Shown one piece after another: positions 1 to 11,277 of a stretch of DNA of 64,000 bases (position 1 is the first letter of the stretch; each line of letters opens with the position of its first letter). The translations under genes were made by a program, and so were the position numbers. Origin of the DNA: Oscheius onirici (taxonomy: Eukaryota; Nematoda; Chromadorea; Rhabditida; Rhabditidae); contig OW051472.1 of NCBI GenBank assembly GCA_932521025.1, positions 310,001-374,000 on the forward strand. The letters are read 5' to 3'. Below the pieces are notes generated by a model that saw only the letters and a list, made by a program, of their open reading frames with translations, was not told the DNA's origin and did not search any database.

Positions 1-1393
1 ATTCTTCTCGACGATAACTTTTCATCGATTGTTCAAGGAATCATGGAAGGTCGTCTCCTATTCGACAATCTGAGAAAGACTATTGCCTACACAATGACCC
101 ACATGTGGCCCGAGTTGGTACCAATTATGCTGAATTTTTTTTGCGGATTCCCTCTGGGACTCACACCTGTCCAGATTCTGTCTATTGATCTGATTACTGA
201 CGTCCCGCCGGCAATTTCTTTGGCCTATGAGGGACCGGAAGAGGACATCATGAACCAGCCGCCGAGGAAAGTCACGACTCATCTGGTCACCAAGGGTCTT
301 CTGATGTATTCTTACATGTTCATGTCTATGTTCATCAACATTGGAGGAATCGTGGCTTATCTTTACACTTGGTGGTGAGTCGTGTGGGAGAGGGACGGAG
401 GGACAGCGAGACTGTAAGAGTCATGAAATTCAGGCACAATGGAATCTCCCCTACTGAACTGGCCTTCACTTCCGAAACCTACTTCAAGCCCGGAGCTCTG
501 AACTTTACTCGATCTGACGGAATGGTACTGGACGAAGAGACTCAAGTCTACATGGCCGCCCAAGCTGCTGCCGCCTTCCACATTACCGTCGTCATCAGTC
601 AGGCCTGGCACTTGTGGATGTGTCTGACCAGAAGAGTCTCTCTCTTCACTCATGGAGTCAACAATATTGTGAGTGTTTTCTTTTTTTCTAGGAATTACGG
701 CAGGAATCCTCTAGTCAGAACAGATCCCTGACTTCAGATACTGACTTTGGTATTCGGTAGTCACAGATCTGTAGTTCGGTATCAGTAAGAGTTAGAGAGA
801 CAGAGTCAGTAAGAGTTGTCTGATTCTCTAGGTTCATATTCAGCCTATCCGACTTCCTTTCTTAAAACTGTGACTCATACTACAAAACCTCTCAGAACTT
901 AGAGTAGGAAAAATTGTCAAAATCCGGAATCTGAACTACAGTGAATTGAGTTAGAGTCTAGATAGGGTATGTAGTCAAACAGTCGAAAGGATCAGATTCC
1001 TCAGAGAGGTTGAGTACAGATCTGTTGTCTCTCAGAGCTCAGTGTGACCTGGAGACAGTCAGTATAAGATCCTGTTTTTTGGGTGTACTGTAATCTGCAG
1101 ACAGTAGTCAGTAGGTGTACGGGTCAGAGAGACCGTGTCAGTAACATTCGCTGGACTCATACTGAACCTCATTCCATTTCCAGGTCGCCGTCTTTGCCGT
1201 CATAATCGACGTCCTCCTGATCTTCTTCTTCACCTTTACTCCCGGAGTCAAGTACGTCTTCGGATCCGAACCTCCTCCATGGAAAGCCTTCCTGGTGCCA
1301 CAGGTCGTCGGCCTCTCTATGTGGGTCTTCAACGAGGTCAGAAAGTACTTGATCCGAATCGACCATCCAGCTGTTAAAATTGTCAAGTGGTAA
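1..1393 (+). CDS. Divergent Na+/K+-ATPase-like P-type ATPase alpha subunit, C-terminal part (5' end outside window)
   Basis: Three exons (1-374, 434-668, 1184-1393) join in phase to give the last 272 residues of a P-type IIC ATPase. The window opens in the hinge and M5 region (ILLDDNFSSIV, then EGRLLFDNLRKTIAYT), followed by the M6 motif DLITDVPPAISLAYE, which keeps both ion-binding aspartates of the classical DLGTDMVPAISLAYE. The M5 glutamate (WPELVP) is also present. The M8 segment reads QAWHLWMCLTRR where the pump normally has QWADLVICKTRR, so the site-III aspartate is lost. The double glutamate of M9 is replaced, and the protein ends in VKIVKW rather than the usual KETYY. Members of this family pump cations across the plasma membrane. 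The divergence resembles the nematode catp-1 to catp-3 type more than the main pump eat-6, but I cannot assign an orthologue. Confidence 0.93.
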
Positions 1394-1433
1394 TCTCCGT
1401 TCCAGAAGTACTGTTATCTCCCATTTTAGTGTC

Positions 1434-1439
1434 AATAAA
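1434..1439 (+). terminator. Poly(A) signal AATAAA of the ATPase gene
   Basis: AATAAA lies 41 bases after the ATPase stop codon, a normal nematode 3' UTR length. A second AATAAA at 1763-1768 could serve a longer transcript. Confidence 0.6.
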
Positions 1440-1927
1440 CCGATACATCTTTCAGCGTGTAGACTACAGTGTAGCGTCACAATTGACACGACCACCACCA
1501 AAATATTTCCCACCCCGTTTCTGAACTCTTATCTGTCCCCCCGTCTATTTCCGCTGCTCACAAACAGGGCGCAAATCATAAAAAGTGTGTCCAATGTGAC
1601 CATTTTGTGCGTACGAAGCGCTCGTTTGCTGACAAATGTCGCCTGCTTTTGTTGATTCTACGGGCCAACAGGAGTGGCGGACATTTCGACATCGGTGGCT
1701 GAAGTTGATAAAAAGTGGCACTTGGTCTCTTGTGGGAAACGTAATACTTTGAACCTTTGCTAAATAAAGGGACTGAGAAGCAGGAAGACAGAGGGACAGA
1801 GGGACAGTTCAGTAACCAAACTCTTCTAGGACTAGACTCTGCCTCCGCACCAATGGGCAGGTTTCTTTACCCCCCCCCCCAAACTTGGATTTTTGGGGGC
1901 GGCGGCAATTTAAATTTTCCGGCTCTC

Positions 1928-2030
1928 GTTTGCATTTTCCAGCTTTGTCCCAATGAGCAAAGTGGTAGCCCTGATCAAGCTCTACAACTTTGCAAAACAT
2001 TATGAAGCTTGAAAATGCTGTTATTACTAT
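1928..2030. repeat. Palindromic interspersed repeat (family B), copy 1
   Basis: An imperfect inverted repeat: the left arm has CATTTTCCAGCTTTG and the right arm CTACAACTTTGCAAAAC followed by GAAGCTTGAAAATG. Related palindromes with the same CTACAACTTT core occur near 7571-7735, 10128-10292 and 42258-42358. Confidence 0.5.
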
Positions 2031-2979
2031 GAAAAATGTCTTTTGCCTTGGTTGTTAAGTTTTGGCTTCTCCAGAGAGAAAGATTCATAGACCAGTAGGT
2101 CAAAGGACTCTCGACCACCCGTCCCAGTTGCGCAACCTTGCATCATTAGTCTCACTGTTACTACAAGCTCTGCACTTTGCTCCTTTGAACCCTTTCCCTT
2201 CCAGTTCTCTGCTACCAGTCCTTACCGTACCGTAAACATTCGGGTGCAAAACTGGAGCTGCGGTGAGGTGATGCAAAAGATTACGGTAGCTTTGTCAGCA
2301 CCATGATGACAAAGAGCGGAAGAGTATAAGAGTCAGAGTAGAGAGTACTAGTGTCTAGTCTCTCAGTCCCTCTGTCCCTCACTTTCTCTCCTCACCTGTC
2401 TCCAAACCAATGTTATCCAATCAACTTTATTTTCCAAAATCTAGAGATTAGAATATGTGTTCCCTTCAAAAATACACCCTGTGCTTATCAAACAATAAGG
2501 TGAAAGTAGGTCGAATTGTCATCAAGCTGACCGCCAACCCCCCGATATCAGTCCACTGATCAACATTATTTTGACCAGACCGCAGAGCAGGGGGTGGTCC
2601 TAATTTTGATAATGGTCCAGAGGTCGTAAACAACCAGTCTCATCTATATTTTCTTCTCTGGCTAGAAATCTCTCGAAGGCCGTGCGAACTTGTACTCTTT
2701 CCCTTTCCCTCGCTTTTTACTTCCACCCACCGGATTCAATAAAGGCGATTTGATTAGCTTCCGGCCAAATGTCTGGTGCTGATCTTGCAATTAGAGGGAC
2801 AGAGGGAATTTCTACAGTAATCAAACTATTATTTTTTTCAATCGTCTCTATTTTTGAACCGGTAACGTTCTGCCGTTGTACACAATCCCATAAATAGATA
2901 TTGTTACTTCTGAGTTTTTCACCTGTTGACCAAATGACTTGTTCTACCGGGGGAGAATAAAGCTAGAGTCTAGTGTACC

Positions 2980-3195
2980 TTCTCTCTGTCTCTTGGCCCT
3001 CCGTCCCTCTGTTTCTTTGTCCCTCTGTTCGTTTCTCTCTCTATCCCTTTGTTCTTTTGTCTCTCAGTCTCTCTGTCCTTCTGTCCCTCTGTTCCTCGGT
3101 ATCTCTGTCTTTCTGTCCCTCTCTCTCATTGTTCCTCTGTCCCTTGGCTCTCAGTCTCTCTGTCCCTCTGTCTGTCAGTCTCTCCGTCTCTCACT
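2980..3195. repeat. TCTCTGTCCC-type degenerate simple repeat
   Basis: About 215 bases of imperfect repeats of TCTCTGTC, CCTCTGTC and similar 8-mers. This is the complement of the GACAGAG family seen across the window. No gene is implied by the frames it leaves open. Confidence 0.8.
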
Positions 3196-4479
3196 GTTTG
3201 TGCCCCGATACCGTAGACAAATTTTTTGTCACGCTCTAGCCAGTCTAGTCTACCCAACCTAGTTCCCGGCTGACCCGTCTCATTAGTAGCTGTTCTCTCT
3301 TTGATCTTCTCCAATTCCAGTGTCTCCCATATTTCTTGACTCATCCTCCATCCCCCTCTACTGATCCAACTGCCATGCTGACATATGTCCTGATCTGTGA
3401 TTGCCCTCCTGTTCCGCGTAAACCATGTCGAAAAGTCTTAAATATTGACACAGTTAGTCCATGTTTCTTGTACTCTCATTCTCTCTCTGCCACCTAGAAA
3501 AGAGAGCGGAAGGGGTGGGCCGTCTAGGACCGAGAGAGACAGAGAGACAGCGCAGTCTCGGGGTAAAACCTGTCCTGTCCCCGTTACTCTCCGGACGACG
3601 ATCAAATCGACCAAAATTCTTTTGTTTTCCCTTGTTTTCTTCCCTTTTCTTCTGAGCAGACCACTATCACTTCTTAGCTTTCTTATCATTTCGAAAGTGT
3701 CTTTGGGCTTCTTCTATACTTTTCCCAATGGCATTTTCCAGTGGTCAATTTTTGGCTTCAATACTACTGATTTCTGTTCTGTTACCGGTTACTTCCTCTT
3801 AGAAAACTAGTTATCTGGTCTATGACCAAGACAATTAAAGTTACTGGCCATATTGTGGAAGTCATTTGAGAATTTTTCTTTCAACAAATTTTAACAGAAT
3901 TGAGCAAGAAGATTGAACTCGCTAATTTCCTCGAGACTTTTATCCTTTCGATTTTTGCATCTTTTGGTCAAAATATCTCTGGGGAAAAGGACATTACACC
4001 GACATTTCATGGCTTTCCCGGTAACTTATAGGAAGGCCTCGGCAAACCGCAGCGGGATAAAATATCTCGGCCCTGCCACGAACTTCTACCAAATTTAGAT
4101 TTTTGGAAAAAATTTTCAAATTTAGATTATTCCGAGTATTTTTTAGTGTTTTCTTCTATTTTTAATAGCAGTGAGATTTTTTTGATGCCGGACACATGCT
4201 TCAAATTTTAGCAACAGCCTCTCGAGACTAAAAGAGTGAGAACAATTGTGACCAACTTCCCCACCTTTTTTTCACGTGCTCGCGCGTGTTTCACTAATAA
4301 TAATCCTTCCATAGCAACCTCTCCCACACTATTGGCCTCCCTCTTTGATTCTTTTCTATAGGACTTCTTTCATCAAGGTCAGCACTGCCCTTTTACGTAC
4401 TTTTCTTGCCCTTTTTTTAAAGAAGCTTGCGTATTTTTCTCGTTTTGATCCATTTTGGACATTTCCTCTTTCGGGAAGT

Positions 4480-4660
4480 GTTGAGGTCATTGACTTTGGT
4501 GATTCGCAGAGCATGATCGGGCTAGAAAGAGCTTTGCGAAATAGGAAATGGTCTGGCTCAGAAAACAGAAGTAGGGAACTATACTGTGTTTGGTGGGGTT
4601 TTTGGCCTGATTTTTTGTCAGGTCAGTAATTTTTTTGGATCAGTTACTTGTCAAGTTACT
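4480..4660 (+). repeat. Interspersed repeat (family A), copy 1
   Basis: Shares a long stretch with 49712-49865: TTGACTTTGGTGATTC, then GGGCTAGAAAGAG, TTTGCGAA, AGTAGGGAACTA and the 3' core CCTGATTTTTTGTCAGG followed by TTTTGGATCA. The 3' core also occurs near 11005, 15545 and 29610. No coding capacity is seen, so it is probably a short non-autonomous transposon or SINE-like family. Confidence 0.6.
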
Positions 4661-5015
4661 AGTTACACAGCTCCTCTCTTCCATGATGAAAAATTCAAAC
4701 TTTGAACTCTTTGCATTCAAAAAACCAGTTGACTCGAAAGTTAAAGTAAACCAAAAAAGAGCCGGAGAACACTATTTCATTCTTGTCCCGCCACCCTCCG
4801 CTCTCTCTCACTGCCAGTGTTTCCCGACTATGCAAACAGGGGGTAGCTCGATTCATCGTGTTGCTTCTGGGTGCCCATTGTGGCGGCACGAGGTGCCAAT
4901 AGGTTCATCTTTCGGACTTTATCATCTTTTTCTTGTTTTGGACAATTTTAAAGCGATTTTTTTTAGGTTCTCACTGACATTTTGGGACCGCTAGCTGTTA
5001 CGTCAATCAACCTCC

Positions 5016-6994
5016 ATGCCCTTTGAAGACGAGGCCAGCACTTCTGACCTTCCATCAATGACGTGAGTCTGGAAGAGAGGGGGACAGTTTCTCTGTCTCT
5101 ATGTCTCTCTGTCCCTCTGTCTCTCTGTCAGTCTGTACCTCTGTCCTTCTATCCTTCTGTCTCCCTGTATATTTTCCAACTTTTCATTTTCAGAGACGGC
5201 AAACTATGTGTCGTCTGCGCAGACAAGAGTGACGGTACTCATTTCGGAATTGAATCCTGCCGGGTACAGTAGCCTTCTCTTTCAAAACAACCTATTTTCT
5301 TTAGGCTTGTGCCGCCTTCTTCCGCCGTTCCATAGTCTCTGGCAAAAAGTACGTCTGTAGACATGGTCCAAATCCGTGTGACATCAACAAAAGTGTCCGT
5401 TGCATGTGTCGGAAATGCCGATTTCAGAAGTGCTTCCAAATGGGAATGAGGAGAGACAGTGAGTTGATGAAAAAGACCATGATAAAGTCTTTTCAGTGGT
5501 GCAAGGAAAGCGAGACCCGATCATTCCAAAAATTAAAGATCCAGAGCCACTCAGTGCCGTCCCAAGCACATCAAAGGTAAACAGTATCACGCGTGAATAT
5601 CATTCCGATTTGCAAACCTATTTTGACCGTTTGTTTACGAGAGGGTATTATGGAGAGCGGAAGATCAGCTTCCCAAAAACAATCCTGTGTTCAGGGAATC
5701 AGATGGAACTGATTGTCTAAAATAGGGCAGAGTGACAGAGAGACAGACTGACAGAGTGACAGAAGGACAGAGTGACAGAGAGACTGATCGACTCACTGAG
5801 AGACAGTTCAGTAACCAAACTCTTCCAGGACTCTGCCTCCTCGCCAATCTCCCATTTCGGAAACACTCTGTCTCCAGTCTTCCGAACTGTAAAAGAAGAG
5901 GTTCTGGATGAGCCACGTCTTCTCCAGAGAATTGTCTCCAATTACAAAGAACTCTGTGCCAAGAGAAGAGCCACAGAACTGTCCATGGATCCCAGTTTCA
6001 GTTCCCGGATGAACGCCTACGGTCCCCTTACTGGCTACGCTTTTGGAGATCATGAACGGATGCAAAATATCGCCAAAGCGCATCAGCCGGCTCTCTGGAA
6101 CTTTGTCAACTCAACATTTGATGAATTCGCTCTGCTCAGTCCAGAGGACAAGTGGGATCTCTTTCAGTCTTTCGTCGTCCTCCTGTGGGGAATCGACAAA
6201 AATTATCAGACGTTCAAAAAAGTTGCCAAGGAAATGTATCATAACATGTGGGTTAGGTTTTTTGGAAATAAACTGGATGGTTTGCAGAATTATATTATCA
6301 GAGACGATGTACTTTGACAAGAGTCGACTAGAGGAATGGTTCCATGACATCAAGACTGAGAGGACTCAGATTGATGTTCAGAAGGATTTGAGAACGTGAG
6401 TTATGGGGAGTGACAGTAACAGCAAAAGAGACAGAGACTGAGACTGAGACAGTGACAGTGACAGAGGCAGCGACAGTGATAGTGACAGTGACAGTGATAT
6501 TGACAGTGACATTGACAGAGACATTGACAGAGATAGTGACACTAACAGAGACAACAAGTCCAGATAACCCTGTCCCTTCCAGAGTAATCAACCAGATGAT
6601 GAGCAAACCCCGTCAACGTGTCATCTACAACATGTGTGACATGCAAATAATGGAAGAAGAGTATGCCGCTCTGCTTGGCCTAATGCTTTGGAATCAGAGT
6701 AAGAAATAAAAATTTTCAAAAAATCTTCTTCTAGATTTCGAGAAGAGTAACGAGAATGTTGATCGTCTCGCCAAGTCCATGAGGGAGAAAATCTTCGAGG
6801 AACTTCATCTCTTCTACAGATCCAAACAAATTTCACAGTATGCCCAAAGACTTGGCGAGCTGATGGGACTGCATGGTACCGTCCTTCTGGAAGTGCTACG
6901 TTTCCGCGAAGACATGGAACTGTTCAATCTGCTAGAAGTCTTCCAAAAAGACGACTTTTTCTACGAAATGATTAGGAATAGTCGCTGTTTCTGA
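5016..6994 (+). CDS. Nuclear hormone receptor, nematode supplementary type (paralogue 1)
   Basis: Eight exons (5016-5062, 5194-5263, 5305-5458, 5497-5576, 5829-6247, 6288-6395, 6583-6698, 6735-6994) keep frame throughout and give 417 residues. The DNA-binding domain (about residues 21-97) has finger 1 C21-C24-C38-C41, and the P-box CRACAAFFRR is typical of the nematode-expanded receptors. Finger 2 runs YVCRHG to CRKCRFQKC. A hinge (QGKRDPIIPK) and a ligand-binding domain of about 280 residues follow, with TMYFDKSRLEEW in the middle and an AF-2-like C-terminus (VFQKDDFFYEMI). It should act as a nuclear ligand-regulated or orphan transcription factor. The intron at 6248-6287 uses a weak GTGGGT donor, chosen because the paralogue at 7024-9611 has its junction at the same place. 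Intron 4 carries GACAGAG repeats. Confidence 0.92.
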
Positions 6995-7023
6995 CTTAAA
7001 AAATGAATATTTTGTACATAATT

Positions 7024-9611
7024 TCACAGATTTCTGAACGATTCCCAGATCATACTGTCCTTTCTGACGGCACTCATTAGATTGTACAGCTCCATGTCTT
7101 CTTTCATCCTGTAGATGTCGACCAGAACAGCACCATGGATTCCCATGAGGGCTCCGAGTCGTTCGGCATAGGACTGGATGCCTTTAGACTTGTAGTAAAT
7201 TTCCAGTTGACGGAAAATTACTTCCCGCATGTTCTTGACCAAAAGTTCCATTTCTTGGTTGCCTTCTTCAAAATCTGGAAATGGGATGAATGAGAAACTG
7301 TAAGCGGAATTTATGTTCAGTACATTACTGCAAATAAAAACTGTTCAACTGTCACTTTTGGGTAAGAGAATCTCAGTCAATTTGTCAACAAATCTACAAG
7401 TTTTAGTCACCTTGAGAACGAAGAAGAACTGTGAGTTGACTACGAGCTAAGATTCTGTAAGTCAGAGACAGATTCTGTCTCTACCACTACTGTTCAATGC
7501 CGTCAGTCTGTGTGTAGTTAACAACTCAAGATAAGTTGCATTTTAGCTAGACCAGCTAATCATAAGAGGTTACTGATGATCCGAGTAAGTTTTCACTATG
7601 ATCAACGCATTTTCGAGCTTCGCGATGTAAAGTTGTAGAGCTGCTCAAGTGCTACAACTTTGCAGAACATCGTAAAGCAGGCAAATGTAAGCATGAACTA
7701 GAAAATTAAGATTTCTTCTCAAAATTTCAAAACTTGGACATACTTCTGCTGACCACTGAGCGTCTTTTCTAGATTCTAAATCCAAAGAAGGGCAAAAGCC
7801 GTCATAGACGGCTGGTATGTTCTGAATCCCAGCGTACGTGCGTAAGACACCCAGAGAAAGAGGAAATGATGGGAAAATCGTTGTACGGACTGACGTGATC
7901 AATTGTGATCGGGATAAAATTCAAGAGTACATGATAGGAAAGTTTTGAGAAATTGCGATATAATCTATTTTCACCTTAGGAAATGCTCAATTGTGAAACT
8001 CGACTCACTCTGATTCCAGAGCATCAGTCCCAAAAGAGCTGCGTATTCCTCCTCCTCGATTTTCATCTCCTCCATCAGAATGATCTGTTTTTGTCGGGAG
8101 CGACTCATGGCATTTCTCATGACCCTGCGAAAAGTCTTATTTCCCGAAAGTTCTTACTTCATCAACTCCTGCTTTACTGGCTCACAGCTCTGAGGACAGT
8201 CCGAGACCCAGTATTCGATGTTATTCACATCAAAGTACATTCTCTCGCTTACTAAGCTGCTGAAAATTATAGATGACTGATCTTTTGTGAGTTTGACTGG
8301 TTTCAGTGGGTTTAAGAAAAATCCAACAAAAACTCACTAGGTCCAATACAGATCCTCTGGTATGTTTCGGTAGGTCAGGTAGACTTTGTCCATTGGCCAG
8401 ACGAGCATAACAAAGGAGGAAAAGAGTTTTAGCTGAAAGTATACTGTCTCTCTGTCTCTCTGTCTCCCTGACTCCCAGACTCTCTGATTCTCTGTCTCTT
8501 TGTCTCTTTGCCTCTCTGACTCTGTCTCTCTAGCTCCCTGTCCTCTCCCTGTCTCACCTGTTTCGCTTCACTAAGAGCAGCAAACTGATCAAAAGAGTTA
8601 ATTGCAAAGTCCATCCACGTGGGTGCATATGCTCTTGTGATACTATTTAGTTTGCTCGACGTGCCTTGAACAAATCCCGTCAGCGGTCCGTTGACATGAT
8701 AATGGTCAACCAGTTCTGGGTATAAGCTCTGTTCCAAAGCTTTTCGCTTGAGTCGGAGATGACTAGAAGACATGTACGAAATTCAGATGACATTATTACC
8801 CATAGTTCGTGATAATCCTTCTTAGAAGAGTGGGTTCAGTCTCCATAGAAAGCCAGAGTGGAGGAGGAAGAGATAGACTACTACCCTGAAATGGACAATG
8901 ACAGCTTGATCTCTCACTTACACTAATGCCAATTAGGTTCCTGTCACTAGATTCAGTAGGCCTCTTCTTTGGAATGATGGGGTCACGTCGGCCTTGTACC
9001 ACTAAATGGCACTGTTTCTGAGTCTATATACTGACTTACTGTCTCTCTTCATCCCGACGGCAAAGCATTTTTCCATTCGACACTTTCGGCACATGCATCT
9101 GGCAGCTGAAATAGTCGGTTTAATGGAAAGGGACAGGGACAGGGAGACTCACTTTTGTTGATGTGACACCTTCCCTCTCCCTGATTACAGTAGTACCTTC
9201 TTCCGGAAACTATTGCTCTTCTGAAGAAGGCGGCACACGCTCGACAGGTGTCCGCTCCGAAATGAGCACCGTCACTCTTTTCACAGCAAACAACACAGAG
9301 CCGATCTCTGCAAAAGGAAAAGAGTTAGTCTGTTCAAAAAAGAAAAGGGATTACCGTAAGATTTTAGCTCTTCTCTTCGAGACCCACTTAGCATGCAAAA
9401 GTTGGATACTCAGCCAACTAATTCGAAAGATACGCAGCGAACTTTGAAATTTGTTGGATGAGTATCCAATGTTTGTGTGCTAAGTGGGTCTCGAAGGGAA
9501 GAGCTAAAATCTTACGGTGATCTCTCTATGTTTTTAACGGTCCATATAAGCAACTTACGCCATATTAGGGAGATCAGTGATTCCGGCTGGATCATCAGAG
9601 GCGGTAGACAT
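7024..9611 (-). CDS. Nuclear hormone receptor, nematode supplementary type (paralogue 2)
   Basis: Ten exons on the minus strand (9559-9611, 9153-9307, 9040-9105, 8922-9001, 8800-8885, 8558-8762, 8338-8432, 8158-8259, 8009-8124, 7024-7274) give 402 residues with every junction in phase. The DNA-binding domain reads RLCVVCCEKSDG, then the P-box CRACAAFFRR and finger 2 ending CRKCRMEKC. The hinge QGRRDPIIPK matches paralogue 1. The ligand-binding domain has ERMYFDVNNIEYW, LGLMLWNQ and ends in KDSMIWESFRNL. Two exons (80 and 116 nt) are identical in length to those of paralogue 1, but this copy has different DNA-binding-domain introns and three exons where the other has one 419-nt exon. The two genes converge with 29 bp between stops. 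A 734-bp intron (7275-8008) and intron 1 hold repeat elements. Confidence 0.92.
7571..7735. repeat. Palindromic interspersed repeat (family B), copy 2, inside an NHR intron
   Basis: Starts ATCCGAGTAAGTTTTCACTA and matches 10128-10292 over about 160 bases. Both contain the inverted pair AAGTTGTAG / CTACAACTTT and the tail ATTTCTTCTCAAA. It lies in the largest intron of the minus-strand NHR gene. Confidence 0.7.
9353..9518. mobile_element. Fold-back MITE (family C), copy in NHR intron 1
   Basis: A near-perfect 166-bp inverted repeat. It begins ACCGTAAGATTTTAGCTCTTC and ends with the complement GAAGAGCTAAAATCTTACGGT. Inside each arm are GAGACCCACTTAGCA and GTTGGATACTCAGCCAAC or its counterpart. 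The inner core GAGACCC...GCATGCAAA...TTGGATACTCAGCC is shared with the larger palindrome at 55246-55477, so the two belong to one family. No coding capacity. Confidence 0.75.
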
Positions 9612-9966
9612 GACTCTCTCCCAGGCAGCCAATTACTTTTCTCCCTCTGACGTGCCGAGAACGAACTTTTTAGTCGAGAGTAGGTAGAATGGGAAGGTGC
9701 AGACGGGAGTTCTGAAGTTCAAGAGTTTCTCATCAAGGCCGCAAGTCACAGATCGGGTTGTACTCGTACGTGCGCTGATCCGGGAAAGAGATAGATGTTT
9801 GGAAATGGCTGAAGAGAAAATTGGAAGGGAAATATATGGACAGAGAGATAAATGAAATTGCCAATCTCCTCGAAAAGAGAGCTAACCAAAATTTCCCCTG
9901 AACACGACTGTGATGTCCATATTTATTTTTGTTGTTTTTTACTTTCTTTTGCCACCGCCTCAACTC

Positions 9967-10780
9967 ATAAGTACGAAATAAATTATGTTCAAATTCTAAA
10001 TTCCCATCCAAATCGACTAATCCTTTGACAGAACCTAACAACCTGCTGTTAAGTTCAAGTTCAAGTTAATGTCTAATCATAATCGTTACTGACAGACACA
10101 CAAACAACCAAAGACACCATAGCATTAAGGATCCGAGCAAGTTTTCACTATGACTAACACATTTTCTAGCTTTATGATGTTCTGAAAAGTTGTAGAGCTG
10201 CATAAATTCTACAACTTTGCAGGACATCACAAAGCTGAAAAATGTAAGCATGAGCTAGAAAATTGCGATTTCTTCTCAAAGTTCCGGAATTTTGGGGGAA
10301 ATCTACTCGCCCGATCACGTCCGTAATCTATCGACACACACCGTGGGGTTAGTACCCAGATTATTCAGCGTTGCTTCCATTTTGGAGCGAGGAGGGTCCA
10401 CCTGTTGGGTTATCGCTTGCGTACCACACCAAACCCACAGGACATGCCCGTTGATCCGGCTTTCACTGGTTGACGGAAGTAGCTTACGCACTTTTGCTCA
10501 GGGCTGAGCCACATTCAGAAAGTGATGCGAGTTCCAGAACTTGCGCTTCACTTACAACTTTTTGGATGGCTTCCCTTATGGGAGGCGACAAAACTAAACG
10601 AATGGAGAGTTATACGAAATATGTGCCTTATTCCGAACTTTCGCCTAGAAGTATCAATTCAACGATATGTGTTCGACACTTTTAATAAGAAATTGTTTAG
10701 AGTTTGGTGTTCAGAAGTACGATATTCTGTCCAAGTTCTAAAATCCCACCCAAATCGACTAATCCTTTGACAAACCCTAA
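9967..10780 (+). repeat. Direct duplication, copies at 9967-10037 and 10710-10780
   Basis: Both copies carry AATCGACTAATCCTTTGACA preceded by TTCTAAA(A)TCCCA, with matching flanks on each side (AAGTACGA upstream, CCTAAC downstream). The unit is about 70 bp and the copies lie about 740 bp apart. Confidence 0.6.
10128..10292. repeat. Palindromic interspersed repeat (family B), copy 3
   Basis: Begins GGATCCGAGCAAGTTTTCAC and contains AAGTTGTAGAGCTGCAT facing ATTCTACAACTTTGCAG. It aligns with 7571-7735 along its whole length. Confidence 0.7.
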
Positions 10781-10904
10781 CTTTTCATGACTACTACCTC
10801 GTTTCATTTCAAACTCAAAACTATCTTCTTCTGACTTGTCGCGATCATTTGAGGTCCCGGACAAAGAAACAAACAGAGTCCCCCACAGACACCATTGCGC
10901 TTTA

Positions 10905-11050
10905 GTAGTAGAGAGATTTTTTGTGCCAAACACTTTCTTTTGCCATTTTGCTGTCGACCACAATAAGTCCCACAAATCACAAATCTACCTGCTTTTGGTG
11001 GGTTTTTGTTCTGACTTTTTGTCAGGTCAGAACTCTTTTAGGATCAGTTA
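10905..11050 (+). repeat. Interspersed repeat (family A), copy 2
   Basis: Contains CACTTTCTTTTGCCATTTT, GTCGACCACAATAAGT and the 3' core GACTTTTTGTCAGGTCAGAA followed by AGGATCAGTTAGTCT. All are shared with the copy at 49560-49865. Confidence 0.55.
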
Positions 11051-11277
11051 GTCTAGTTATTTTACACAGACACAGAGACAAAAAAGGGAATAGGGTATAA
11101 AATGGCAAGCGCCTTTTGGAAGGGCTAGTTCCGCACCATGTGATGGTTAGACACACACAGAGTACGTCAAAGTCCAAAGGTTCACAGACAGATGGGAGCC
11201 ATGCCAAGGGGCGACCTTTTTGCGCCTACCAATGATCAAATTACCATGGTTAAGTAGTCGGGATGCTGAAGGCAGAT

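Larger units (their letters stand above)
1394..5015. other. Intergenic region between ATPase and first NHR gene
   Basis: I see no convincing exon series in this 3.6-kb stretch. It holds a palindromic repeat copy near 1928-2030, a C10 run near 1869, a TCTCTGTC-rich tract (about 2980-3195) and a copy of an interspersed repeat (about 4480-4660). The open frames here are short, or come from the CT-rich simple repeat, which rarely contains stop codons. Confidence 0.6.

Noticed and set aside
2939-3262. Leu/Ser/Val-rich frames resembling membrane proteins
   Set aside because: Translations of the TCTCTGTC simple repeat.
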